Origin: an uncultured Archangium sp.
GTDB taxonomy: Bacteria > Myxococcota > Myxococcia > Myxococcales > Myxococcaceae
DNA length: 64,000 nt
Reading direction: 5' to 3'
Assembly (NCBI GenBank): GCA_903905455.1
Contig: CAIVGN010000133.1
Location: forward strand, 1 to 64,000
Positions 26,262 to 34,513 of the stretch are shown in pieces. The notes under the pieces were generated by a model. That model had not been told where the DNA came from and did no database searches. It worked only from the letters and a program-made list of their open reading frames with translations. A program made the translations under genes and the position numbers. How positions within the stretch are numbered: the first letter of the stretch is position 1; every line of letters begins with the position of its first letter.

Positions 26262-26951
26262 ATGCCGGGCTGGAGCAGGGCCACGCTGACTCACAACGAC
26301 GTCGTCGCGCCGGGCTTGCACCGGGTCACGTTGAACGTCTCGACCGAGGTGGCGCGGGGCTTTCAAGCGCCCGGACAGTACCACCGGGTCCGCGTGGCCA
26401 ACGGAAAGGACTCGGTCTTCGCCATCGCCTCGCCGCCCGGGCAGGCGCACTTCGAGTACCTCGTGCGCGCCAACCAGGGCGTCGCCGGCGCCCTCACCCG
26501 GCTGGCCGTGGGCGCGGACGTCGAGGTCAGCCGCCCCGACGGCCCGGGCTTCCCGCTCGAGCAGGCGAAGGGTCGCACCCTGCTCGTCATCGGTACGGGC
26601 ACGGGCTACGCGCCGCTGCGCTCGGTGCTGCACCACGTCCGCGCGCGGCGCGCCGAGTTTGGCCGCGTGCACGGGCTCTACGGCGCCCACGAGCCGGCGC
26701 AGTTGGCGTGGCGTGAAGAGTTCAGCGCGTTGTCCGAGGCAGGCATTCACGTCACACCCACGGTGTCGCACACGGCGCACGGCTGGGCGGGCGCGGTGGG
26801 CCGCGTGCAACAGCTCGTGGCCAAACTGCCCACCGAAGGCGCGATCGCCTTTCTTTGCGGGCAGATGGAGATGGTCGCCGAGGTCACGCAGTTGCTGGCG
26901 ACCCACGGCGTGCCCAACGAACGGGTGTTTCTGAACTACCCGACCGGGTGA
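26262..26951 (+). CDS. FAD/NAD(P)-binding reductase (ferredoxin-reductase type)
   Basis: The 229-residue protein has an N-terminal FAD-binding barrel (APGQYHRVRVANGKDSVFAIAS in place of the usual RxYS) and a C-terminal nucleotide-binding Rossmann domain with GTGTGYAPLRSVL and FLCGQMEMV. It lacks an iron-sulfur domain and a haem domain, so it would work with a separate carrier. The neighbours (ogt downstream, GT51-like gene divergent) give no pathway hint. Electron donor and acceptor are unknown. Confidence 0.83.
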   Translation: MPGWSRATLTHNDVVAPGLHRVTLNVSTEVARGFQAPGQYHRVRVANGKDSVFAIASPPGQAHFEYLVRANQGVAGALTRLAVGADVEVSRPDGPGFPLEQAKGRTLLVIGTGTGYAPLRSVLHHVRARRAEFGRVHGLYGAHEPAQLAWREEFSALSEAGIHVTPTVSHTAHGWAGAVGRVQQLVAKLPTEGAIAFLCGQMEMVAEVTQLLATHGVPNERVFLNYPTG

Positions 26952-27001
26952 AGTTGGGGCTTCACGCCGTGGATCGCTGCCCCTAGTGTCCCCCGCGCAT
27001 C

Positions 27002-27553
27002 ATGGCGTTCGTCTCTACCTACTCACGCTGCACCTCCCCCGTCGGCCCCTGGCTGCTGGTCAGTGACGGCGAGGCCCTCACCGGCGTGTACCCCGAGTCG
27101 CACCGGGCGATCCCCGACACCGAGACCTGGCGGCGCGACGATGCCTTCTTCGCCGGCGTGCGCGACCAGCTCATCGCCTACTTCGCGGGGCGGCTGACGC
27201 ACTTCACGGTCAAGCTGGCGGCCCGGGGCACCCCCTTTCAGCGCCGCGTGTGGGACGCGCTCCAGGAGATCCCCCTGGGCACCACCACCACCTACGGCGC
27301 CCTGGCCACGCACCTCGGCAGCCCCACGGCTTCGCGCGCGGTGGGTTCGGCCAACGGCAAGAACCCGCTCTCGTTGGTGGTGCCCTGCCACCGCGTGGTG
27401 GGGGCCACCGGGTTGACGGGCTACGCGGGCGGCCTCGAGCTCAAGCAGTGGTTGCTCGAGCACGAGGCGACGACGGCGCGGCGGTCGGCCGGTGGGGTGA
27501 CGCCCATTGGGCTGGCGGCCATCACCCGGCACGCGGCGCAGCTCACGCTCTGA
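27002..27553 (+). CDS. ogt: methylated-DNA-[protein]-cysteine S-methyltransferase
   Basis: The 183-residue protein repairs O6-alkylguanine by irreversible transfer to its own cysteine. The alkyl-acceptor motif PCHRVVG has Cys129. TPFQRRVWDALQEIPLGTTTTYGALA forms the helix-turn-helix that includes the Arg finger, and GYAGGLELKQWLLEHE ends the domain. An Ada-type N-terminal regulatory domain is absent. The C-terminal 20 residues beyond the domain are not conserved. It is preceded by a 50-base gap after the reductase gene. Confidence 0.95.
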   Translation: MAFVSTYSRCTSPVGPWLLVSDGEALTGVYPESHRAIPDTETWRRDDAFFAGVRDQLIAYFAGRLTHFTVKLAARGTPFQRRVWDALQEIPLGTTTTYGALATHLGSPTASRAVGSANGKNPLSLVVPCHRVVGATGLTGYAGGLELKQWLLEHEATTARRSAGGVTPIGLAAITRHAAQLTL

Positions 27554-27574
27554 GGGCGGGGCCCCAAGCGGGCT

Positions 27575-29149
27575 TCAGCGCCCGGTGACCGACGCGGCCC
27601 GGTAGACGACTTCGTAGACCACGGCCGAAGGGTCGCTGGAGTGACTGCCCAGCGGGTTCTGGGGCGTCCACGCGGCGACGATCAACCGGCGCCCATCACG
27701 CGAGAAGCGAACCCGTCGCACCGCCCAACCGAAGGGATCTTCGACCAGCGGCTGCGCGCCGTGCACGATGACCTTCTTGTCCCACCCCCCGGTGGCAAGC
27801 GTCTGGCCGTCGGGGCTGATGCCCACCGTGGCCACCACGCCATGGTGCCCGTGCCGCTGCTCGAGCACCTGGCCCGTGGAGAGGTCGACGCGGGCCCCGC
27901 AGTCCCACTCGCGCTCGGGCTCGACCTCGTGCTTCTTCTCGCGGTCGTACACCGCCTTGGTGCGCTCGGACTTCGTGACCGACATCGCGACGCCGGCGAT
28001 GGCGCCCTTCGCGTCGAGCGAGAGATCGTTGACCGGCGCGGGCATGGTGAAGGCGCGCGCCAGCTGCAGGCCCTGCGCGGAGCCGAGGCTCACGTGGGTC
28101 GCGGCCGGGGTGGCGGTGAAGACGATCTCGTGGCTCGACTCGTCGAAGGCCGTGGCCAGCTGCTGCAGCACCGGGCCGCCGAGCAGCGCCTGGGCGTCGG
28201 CGGGCACGCACGCGTCGCACACCGCGACGTCGACCTCCGAGATGGTGAGGTTCTTGATGCTCAACACGCGGCCCCGCGCGAGCTTCGCCAGCTGGGTGCC
28301 GAAGGCGGTGGGCACGGCGACGGTCTGGGTCAACCGCAGGGTGTCGATGCCGATGGCCTGGGCGAGCGCGCTCTTGACCACCAGGGTGGGCATGCGCTCG
28401 TCCAGGGCGATGGTGGCCGAGGCCGCCCGATCCAGCACCCCGCGGAACAGCACCAGCCCGTTCTTCTTCGTGACGTGGGTGCGCACCTCGCGCGGCGCCG
28501 AGACGGCGTCGGTGAGCGCGAAGACGAGCAGCTTCTGGTCCCAGCCGGCGGTCACCAGCTCGTCCTTCGGGGTGAAGGCCACGGCGCGCACCTCGTCGGT
28601 GTGCGGCCGAAGCTCGGCGACGTGCTGCATCTGGGGCACCGCGAGCACCGTCACGAGGCCCTTCGCGCCGCCCAGCGCGAGCAGCGAGCCCGACGCGTTC
28701 CAGCCCAGGCTCACCAGCGGCTCCTCGGTGAGCCACGCGGCGACGAGCGCGCCGGTGGCCGCGGCGTAGATGCGCAGCGAGCCGTCGCGCGACACGGCGG
28801 CCACGCGCGTCCCGTCAGGGGAGAACTCGAGGGCGTCGACGTCGAACTCCAGCGGGTTGACGGCGGCCTCGGCGCGCAGCGTGGGCGGCCGGGTCAGCTC
28901 GTGCACCGAGAGGTGGAAGCTCTTCATGCCCAGGCGCGACACGGCGGCGAAGCGCGAGTCGGGCGAGAGCTTCGCGTCGTAGATGAAGTCTTCGCGGTTG
29001 AGCACCAGCGGCTCGCCCAGCGCGAAGGGCACGCCCTCGAGGTACCCGCCAGGCGAAGCGCCGAGCGCGGTGAGCAGCGCGCCGGGCGTCTGCGGCGAGG
29101 CCCGGCACCCCCAGAGCGCGCCCAGCGCGACCAACAGCAGCCCGCGCAT
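27575..29149 (-). CDS. WD40-repeat lipoprotein with retropepsin-like insert
   Basis: The 524-residue lipoprotein (lipobox LWGC, Cys15) carries WD40/beta-propeller repeats, visible as FSPDGTRVAAVSRDGSLRIY, AFTPKDELVTAGWDQKLLVF, ISPDGQTLATGGWDKKVIVH and FSRDGRRLIVAAW. Between repeats, at about residues 240-345, lies a segment with the order of a retroviral-type aspartyl protease: ATIALDERMPTLVVKSALAQ for the DTGAS strand, and AQALLGGPVLQQL for the LLG-x-x-L turn. The DTGAS signature is degraded to DERMP. It overlaps the next upstream gene by one base (TGATG), indicating translational coupling. Confidence 0.75.
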   Translation of the reverse strand: MRGLLLVALGALWGCRASPQTPGALLTALGASPGGYLEGVPFALGEPLVLNREDFIYDAKLSPDSRFAAVSRLGMKSFHLSVHELTRPPTLRAEAAVNPLEFDVDALEFSPDGTRVAAVSRDGSLRIYAAATGALVAAWLTEEPLVSLGWNASGSLLALGGAKGLVTVLAVPQMQHVAELRPHTDEVRAVAFTPKDELVTAGWDQKLLVFALTDAVSAPREVRTHVTKKNGLVLFRGVLDRAASATIALDERMPTLVVKSALAQAIGIDTLRLTQTVAVPTAFGTQLAKLARGRVLSIKNLTISEVDVAVCDACVPADAQALLGGPVLQQLATAFDESSHEIVFTATPAATHVSLGSAQGLQLARAFTMPAPVNDLSLDAKGAIAGVAMSVTKSERTKAVYDREKKHEVEPEREWDCGARVDLSTGQVLEQRHGHHGVVATVGISPDGQTLATGGWDKKVIVHGAQPLVEDPFGWAVRRVRFSRDGRRLIVAAWTPQNPLGSHSSDPSAVVYEVVYRAASVTGR

Positions 29150-31224
29150 CACCCTTCCGGCCGCTTGGACGAGACTTCCTTCACGCCCTTGGTGGTGATG
29201 TTGAGCAGGTAGAGCTGTCGGCGCGCCTCGCGGGCGTCGTCGATGGTCAGCGAGCCGGTGGCGCCCTGGAAGTCCTTCACGTGCTGGAGCACCTCGCGGA
29301 AGCCGGCCCGGGTGGTGGGGGCGTTCTTCTCGATGATGCTGCGCACCAGCGCGGCGGAGTCGTAGCCCACGGCGTCGAGCAGGGTGATGCTCGCCTCGTG
29401 GTACGTCTCGCGGAAGGCGGTGACGAAGGCCCTGGTCGAGGGGCGATCGCTCGGCTCGTAGAACGCCTCGACGTACACGCTGCACAGCACGTACTTGCCG
29501 CCGCGCTCGATGAGCTGCGGGTCACCCGAGGCGCCCTTGGGCGAGCTCCAGGTCGAGGGGCCCAGCAAGGTGACGGTCTTGAGCTTGTCCTTGCCCGTCG
29601 TCTTCTGGATGCGCTCGAGGTCCTTCTTGTCGCAGGCGTTGGTGATGATGTCTTCGACGGCCAGCGCGGGCGCGACGAGCGAGACCTGCTGCCAGGAGTC
29701 GGGGATGAGCATCGCCTCGAAGTCGATGACCGGCTCGAGCGCGGCCTTCATCTTCTCCATGGCCTTGCGGCGGCGGAACTCGTCGGGGACGTTCTCGCGG
29801 ATCTCGCGGATCTTCTCGTAATAGTCGCCGCGGTCCTCGAGGTAGTAGCGGCCGGCGAGGCGCTTGGCCTCCTCGGTGAACGTCTTCTGGTCGTGGTCGT
29901 AGCTCTCGATGCCGCGGATCTGCCCCCCGCGCTTCTCGATGGCGTCCCAGAAGTCGTTCGACAATTCGACGCCGAAGGGCGTGTTGGGGTGGAGGATGGC
30001 GAAGGTCTTGTAGCCCAGGGTGTTCATCGCGTAGTCGGCCAGCGCCTCGGCCTGCTGCGCGTTGGTGACCATGGTGCGGAAGATGTGGGGGCCGATCTCG
30101 GTGAGGCCCTCGGCGCGCGACAGGGTGATCAGCGGCACCTGGAGCTCTTCGGCCACCAGCGCGGCGCGCTTCGAGTCTTCGGCGAGCATCGGGCCGATGA
30201 TGGCGATGACCCCGTCGTCGAAGGCGAGCTGCTCGACGAGCTTCGCGGTGAGCGTGGGGTCGCCCTGCGTGTCCTTGACCAGCAGCTCGACGTCGCTGCC
30301 CTTGAGGGCCAGCTGCAGCCCGCGCAGCGTGGTCTCGCCGAAGGCCTTGTACTTGCCGCTCATCGGCAAGAGCGCGCCCACCAGCTTCGTCTTCACGTGG
30401 GCCCGCTTGGCGAGGCGATCCAGCAGCGCCTTCGCGTCCGGGGCGTAGGCGGAGTCGGGCGCGTTGCCGAGCAGCGACTTGAGGGTCTCGTCGAGGCGGG
30501 GCCAGTCGCGCAGGTGGTAATAGACGCGGGCCATCTTGAAGGCGACCAGCGGCCAGCCGGGGTGGGACTTCGGCAGCTCGTTCCACGCCTCGGCGAGCGC
30601 GAGGAAGGTGGTCTTCGACTCCACGACGTCTTCGAGGGCGGCGAGGGCCTTCTTCGTCTCTTCGGGCCCGCTGGCGTTCTCGACGGCCTTGAGGGCCGAC
30701 TTGAGCGCTTCGCCGTACTGCTGGCTGCCGGCGGCGGCGCGGGCGAGCGCGGCCTCGGCGAGGCGGCGATCTTCGCCCTCGAGGCGATCGACCAGCGTCG
30801 AGAGCGTCTGGTACGCGTCGCGGTAGGCCTTCATCTCGGTGGCGGCGAGGCCCGACTTGAGGCGCGCGTCGACGGCCTTCGGGTGCAGCGGGTTCTCGAA
30901 GAGCAGCTCGCCCAGCGACTTGCGCGCCAGCACGTAGTCCCCCTCTTCGAAGGCGAGCACGCCGGCGCGGTACAGCGCGTCTTGCCCGGCGGTCGTCTCG
31001 GGGAACGTCTTGCGCACCAGCAGCAACGCCTCGATGCCCTCGCGGCGCGACTTCGAGTCGGCGATGGACACGGCCTTCGCCAGCGCGTCATCGGCGGTCG
31101 GGTCTTTCTTGACGTCGACCTTCTGGCCACTGCCGTTGCCCCTGCCCGTTCCTTCAGGCCTCGGGCACGCGCACAGGAACAGCACGCTCAGCAGCAACAA
31201 CGACTCACGCATGGCGGTGCACAT
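29149..31224 (-). CDS. LpoA/LivK-like lipoprotein: TPR region plus type 1 periplasmic binding domain
   Basis: The 691-residue lipoprotein (lipobox LCAC) has an N-terminal helical TPR-like half (about residues 40-270) and a C-terminal half resembling Leu/Ile/Val-type periplasmic binding proteins (VGALLPMSGKYKAFGETTLRGLQLAL, IAIIGPMLAEDS, FAILHPNTPFGVELSNDF). This two-part plan is that of penicillin-binding-protein activators such as LpoA. An activator role would fit the nearby GT51-like gene, but no direct evidence is present. ATG at 31212 is an alternative start nearer the signal peptide. Confidence 0.8.
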   Translation of the reverse strand: MCTAMRESLLLLSVLFLCACPRPEGTGRGNGSGQKVDVKKDPTADDALAKAVSIADSKSRREGIEALLLVRKTFPETTAGQDALYRAGVLAFEEGDYVLARKSLGELLFENPLHPKAVDARLKSGLAATEMKAYRDAYQTLSTLVDRLEGEDRRLAEAALARAAAGSQQYGEALKSALKAVENASGPEETKKALAALEDVVESKTTFLALAEAWNELPKSHPGWPLVAFKMARVYYHLRDWPRLDETLKSLLGNAPDSAYAPDAKALLDRLAKRAHVKTKLVGALLPMSGKYKAFGETTLRGLQLALKGSDVELLVKDTQGDPTLTAKLVEQLAFDDGVIAIIGPMLAEDSKRAALVAEELQVPLITLSRAEGLTEIGPHIFRTMVTNAQQAEALADYAMNTLGYKTFAILHPNTPFGVELSNDFWDAIEKRGGQIRGIESYDHDQKTFTEEAKRLAGRYYLEDRGDYYEKIREIRENVPDEFRRRKAMEKMKAALEPVIDFEAMLIPDSWQQVSLVAPALAVEDIITNACDKKDLERIQKTTGKDKLKTVTLLGPSTWSSPKGASGDPQLIERGGKYVLCSVYVEAFYEPSDRPSTRAFVTAFRETYHEASITLLDAVGYDSAALVRSIIEKNAPTTRAGFREVLQHVKDFQGATGSLTIDDAREARRQLYLLNITTKGVKEVSSKRPEG

Positions 31225-31355
31225 AGCAGGCTTTCCCCGTGTGAAAACGCCCGCAGTGCGGGTGGTTGGACGCGGCTTCGCGGCCCCGGGCCCTCGGGGA
31301 TTTCTCGCGGACCGTGGTCAATGGGTGACGAGCGGGGCCTTACCTTTCCCACTGC

Positions 31356-32450
31356 ATGACAACCGCCAACCCGAAGCTGTCCTTCACCAGTCGAGAGTCC
31401 CCCTTCAAGAAGGACCTGATGACGCGCGTGGATGCGTACTTCGCGGCAGGTCGCTCGCGAAACGCCACGCCCGCGTTGTGGGCCAAGGCCGCCTTCTGGC
31501 TCTCGGCGGTGGCCGGCCTGTGGGCCGTGCTGACCTTCGTGGCCATGCCTGGCTGGCTGGGCTTGGGGTTGAGCCTGGTCACGGGCTTCTGCGTGGCCCA
31601 GGTCGGCTTCAACGTGGGCCACGACGCCATCCACGGCTCGCTCTCGAAGCGGCCGTGGGTCAACGCGCTGTTCAGCCGCTCGTTCGACGTGATGGGCGCG
31701 AGCTCCACGATGTGGAGCTGGGCACACAACGTGGTGCACCACACGTACACCAACGTGCCGGGCACGGATCACGACCTCGATCCGGGCTTCTTCCTGCACT
31801 TCTACCGGCGGGAGTCCCGGGGCTTTCTCCACCGCTTCCAGCACGTGTACGCCTGGGCCCTGTACGGGTTCACCATGTTCGTGTGGGTCTTCAAGAAGGA
31901 CTTCGCGCAGCTCATCGAGCGGGGCGAGAAGACCACGAAGCGCGAGGTCGTCGACGTGGTGGTGAGCAAGGTGCTGCACCTCCTGTTCTGGGTCGGGGTG
32001 CCGATGCTGGTGGGGACGGTCGCGTGGTGGCAGGTGCTCATCGGCTACGCGCTGGTGCTCGCGGTGTCGGGCTTCACGGCGGCCGTGGTCTTCCAGCTCG
32101 CGCACGTCGTCGAGGGGCCCTCGTTCCCCGAGGCCGACGCGCAGGGTCACTTCGAAGACGACTTCCTCACCCACCAGCTCAAGACCACGGCGAACTTCGC
32201 GCCGCGCAACGCGCTCGCCACCTTCTGCACGGGTGGCCTCAACCACCAGGTCGAGCACCATCTCTTCCCGCGCGTGGCGCACATTCACTACCCGGCGCTC
32301 TCGACCATCGTCGAGGCCTGCGCGAAGGACCACGGGGTGCCGTACCACGTGAACCCCACGTTCCTCGGGGCGCTGGTTTCGCACGGGCACATGCTCAAGG
32401 TGCTGGGGCACAGCCCTCCGGTGCCGGTGCTGCGCGTCGCGCCGACCTGA
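31356..32450 (+). CDS. membrane fatty acid desaturase
   Basis: The 364-residue diiron membrane enzyme has three His boxes in the usual order: HDAIH at 89-93, HNVVHH at 124-129, and QVEHH at 298-302. Four membrane helices are arranged in two pairs. The Gln in the third box is typical of linoleoyl-CoA/front-end type acyl-lipid desaturases. It probably introduces a double bond in membrane or signalling lipids, consistent with the lipid-rich biology of myxobacteria. No cytochrome b5 domain is fused. The position of the double bond cannot be deduced. Confidence 0.92.
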   Translation: MTTANPKLSFTSRESPFKKDLMTRVDAYFAAGRSRNATPALWAKAAFWLSAVAGLWAVLTFVAMPGWLGLGLSLVTGFCVAQVGFNVGHDAIHGSLSKRPWVNALFSRSFDVMGASSTMWSWAHNVVHHTYTNVPGTDHDLDPGFFLHFYRRESRGFLHRFQHVYAWALYGFTMFVWVFKKDFAQLIERGEKTTKREVVDVVVSKVLHLLFWVGVPMLVGTVAWWQVLIGYALVLAVSGFTAAVVFQLAHVVEGPSFPEADAQGHFEDDFLTHQLKTTANFAPRNALATFCTGGLNHQVEHHLFPRVAHIHYPALSTIVEACAKDHGVPYHVNPTFLGALVSHGHMLKVLGHSPPVPVLRVAPT

Positions 32451-32494
32451 AGGCGCTGTTCATCGCGGGGCATCTCTGGGAGACCGGAAGGCAC

Positions 32495-33781
32495 ATGCCG
32501 CCTCCCCCGCAGCGACCGCCGCGCCCGCCCGTTCGTACGCCCCGCACGGAGGGCGCCATCGAGCGGGCCCCGGCCCGGGGTCGGCCGGTGCGCACCTCGC
32601 GCATGGGCAGCGGGGGGCCGCGAGAAGAGAAGAAGCGCAGCCCGCTGCTCCCGGTGGCGATCGCCCTGGTGGTGGTGCTCGGGGGGCTCGTGGCGTGGAA
32701 GCTGACGCGGCCGCCTCCGGGCAGCCCGCCCCCGCCGGTCAGCGGCAAGCCCGCAGAGCTCTTCAAGGAAGCCAAGGGCCTGGCCCGCCAGGGGAAGTGG
32801 TCCGAAGCGAAGGCGAAGCTCGAAGCGCTGAAGGAAGAAGAGCCCGACTACGAGCCGCGGCAGATCGAGAACTACCTCAAGGTCGCGCAGACCGAGATCC
32901 CCAGCCAGCTGTCCCTCGCGGAGGCCACCGAGGCCATCGCCCGGGGCGAGCTGGGCAAGGCCAGCGCCGCGCTCGCGCAGGTGAAGACCACCACCCAGCA
33001 GGCGGCCCTCGACGCCGCGAAGCTCGCGCTCGACGCGAAGGCCAGCGCGCGGGTGACCGAGATGCGGACGCTGCTGTCGACGGCCAACGACGTGGCGAAG
33101 CTCCAGCGCGTGAAGGTGCTGGGCGAAGACCTGCTCGCCTTTCGCGCCGACGACCGCGAGGGCGCGGAGCTCAAGCACCAGGCCGAGCTGGGCCTGGGCC
33201 GGCTCCAGAACCGCACCGGGCCGACGCTGGCGCCCGAGACCCCGTGGCTCGAGGTGCAGCAGCGCTACAAGAGCGGCGACGCGTCGGGGGCGCTCTCGCT
33301 GGCCCAGGCCTGCGCCAACAAGTACCCGCAGTGCAGCGGCCTCGAGGGCAAGATCAAGGACTTCGAGGCGAAGTCCCACCGCCTCGAGGACCTGGGCGAC
33401 GCCGAGCTGCTGGCGCTCTTCGAGCTCGATCGGAAGATCGCAGGCGACGCGTCGAGCGAGCAGAGCCAGCCGCTGCGCAAGCAGCTGGCGTCGAAGTTCT
33501 TCCTGAAGGCGAGCCAGGCGCGCACCACCGGCAACTGGTCGCGGGCCATCGAGTACGCGCAGCAGGTGCTGCGGGCCGAGCCGGGGAACGCGGGGGCGCA
33601 GGCGCTGGTGAACGACGGCCGCGCGCAGGGCCGCGACCTGTACTTCCGCGCCTACCAGCAGCTCGAGACGAGCCCCGACGAGGCGGCGAAGTTGCTCAAG
33701 GACGTGCTCGCGCTCACTCCGGCCGACGACGAGTTTCACGTCAAGGCGGTCGCGCGGCTCGCGGAGCTGCAGAAGAAGTAG
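32495..33781 (+). CDS. membrane-anchored helical-repeat (TPR-like) protein
   Basis: The 428-residue protein begins with a Pro/Arg-rich cytoplasmic segment, a single membrane helix (about residues 50-68, LLPVAIALVVVLGGLVAW) and a Pro-rich stalk. A long periplasmic region of Ala/Leu/Lys helices follows, with TPR-like units (AELFKEAKGLARQGKWSEAK; YKSGDASGALSLAQACANKY; GNWSRAIEYAQQVLRAEPGN). This layout is common among myxobacterial scaffold proteins. The ATG at 32495 is chosen because the preceding frame overlaps the desaturase antisense-like shadow. No enzymatic motif is present. Confidence 0.8.
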   Translation: MPPPPQRPPRPPVRTPRTEGAIERAPARGRPVRTSRMGSGGPREEKKRSPLLPVAIALVVVLGGLVAWKLTRPPPGSPPPPVSGKPAELFKEAKGLARQGKWSEAKAKLEALKEEEPDYEPRQIENYLKVAQTEIPSQLSLAEATEAIARGELGKASAALAQVKTTTQQAALDAAKLALDAKASARVTEMRTLLSTANDVAKLQRVKVLGEDLLAFRADDREGAELKHQAELGLGRLQNRTGPTLAPETPWLEVQQRYKSGDASGALSLAQACANKYPQCSGLEGKIKDFEAKSHRLEDLGDAELLALFELDRKIAGDASSEQSQPLRKQLASKFFLKASQARTTGNWSRAIEYAQQVLRAEPGNAGAQALVNDGRAQGRDLYFRAYQQLETSPDEAAKLLKDVLALTPADDEFHVKAVARLAELQKK

Positions 33782-33793
33782 GGCCGGCCCCCC

Positions 33794-34207
33794 TCACTTC
33801 GCAGCGAGCCGGACCTGCTTCCCGGCCAGCGTCCGCCACACCGTCGAGAACTCGCGTTCGAAGGTCCAGATCGCCAGGGCCTCACGTTCGGCCCACGCGA
33901 CCAGGAACCCATCGGTGAAATCCGGAGCGTGCTCCGCGTGGTGAGCGAGCCATTCGAGCGCGCGCAGGGTGACGAGGTCTGGGCGGTCCGGCGCATCCAG
34001 TCGCAGCACCTCGGCCTCGAGCAACGCCGTCACCCGGCGCCGGAGATGGGCCGCCCCGAGGAGGAAATGGGCCTCGGTCAGCACCGGCAAGCCCACGCAC
34101 AGGGGGCCCTTGAGTCGGTCGAGTTCCCGGGTGGCGCGCGCGTGGAGGCGGTCCTTCGGGTCGACCAGCGCGACCAGCGGGCCCGTGTGGACGAGAACGC
34201 GCCTCAC
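33794..34207 (-). CDS. PIN-domain protein (VapC-like toxin), altered active site
   Basis: The 137-residue protein has the PIN fold order: VLVHTGPLVALVDPKDRLHARA, LTEAHFLLG, FTDGFLVAWAERE and IWTFEREFS. VapC toxins are Mg2+-dependent RNases using four acidic residues. Here the first, normally Asp in VDTGPL, is His7, and the last, normally Asp in TFDRDF, is Glu117. Glu45 and Asp99 are kept. Activity may therefore be reduced or altered. It overlaps the antitoxin gene as GTGA, the usual toxin-antitoxin coupling. Confidence 0.85.
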   Translation of the reverse strand: MRRVLVHTGPLVALVDPKDRLHARATRELDRLKGPLCVGLPVLTEAHFLLGAAHLRRRVTALLEAEVLRLDAPDRPDLVTLRALEWLAHHAEHAPDFTDGFLVAWAEREALAIWTFEREFSTVWRTLAGKQVRLAAK

Positions 34208-34467
34208 CCTCGGTTGAGCTTTCGCGCAATGAAGGCCGCGACCGCACGACGATCGTCGAGCGGCGGGCGTTTCGTCTTCCCGACAGGTCCGGGAATGGCG
34301 TCGATGATCTCCTTCACGAGCACGGAGCGACTGGGCTGGACCCGGTGCTCGCGAGCGGCCGCCTCACGCAGCGCCCGGCGAACCAGCTCCGAGACGTTCA
34401 CCTTGGCGCGGCGCAGCCCGCGCACCACGCGCTCGTCTTCACCCGAGAGTCGGACGTTGAGCAGCAT
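34204..34467 (-). CDS. ribbon-helix-helix antitoxin (VapB-like)
   Basis: An 87-residue protein beginning MLLNVRLSGEDERVV, then LRRAKVNVSELVRRALREAA, the strand-helix-helix DNA-binding pattern of CopG/Arc-type antitoxins. The C-terminal half, rich in Arg, Lys and Pro, would wrap the PIN toxin. ATG at 34467 begins exactly at the ribbon strand. The longer in-frame start upstream is not conserved in style. It precedes and overlaps the toxin, as usual. Confidence 0.83.
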   Translation of the reverse strand: MLLNVRLSGEDERVVRGLRRAKVNVSELVRRALREAAAREHRVQPSRSVLVKEIIDAIPGPVGKTKRPPLDDRRAVAAFIARKLNRG

Positions 34468-34476
34468 GGCCGCGAG

Positions 34477-34503
34477 TGTTTTGACACGACCGTAAAGACA
34501 CAA
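34477..34503 (-). promoter_or_regulatory. candidate operator of the toxin-antitoxin pair
   Basis: The 46 bases between the aminotransferase stop and the antitoxin ATG contain two direct GACAC repeats (plus 34483-34487 and 34497-34501) spaced 14 bases apart and a GTGT-TTTG-ACAC palindrome. RHH antitoxins bind such short repeats to repress their own operon. The region is the only A/T-richer stretch nearby. Confidence 0.35.
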
Positions 34504-34513
34504 CGGGGCGGGC

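Noticed and set aside
31250-31262. Hairpin CCCGC-AGT-GCGGG with TTTT on the minus strand upstream of the LpoA-like gene
   Set aside because: No gene ends upstream for it to terminate and the stem is only 5 bp; it could be a leader hairpin but the evidence is too thin.
31010-32494. Long N-terminal extension of the helical-repeat protein
   Set aside because: It covers the desaturase gene in another frame and has no domain; the ATG at 32495 precedes a typical basic segment and membrane helix.
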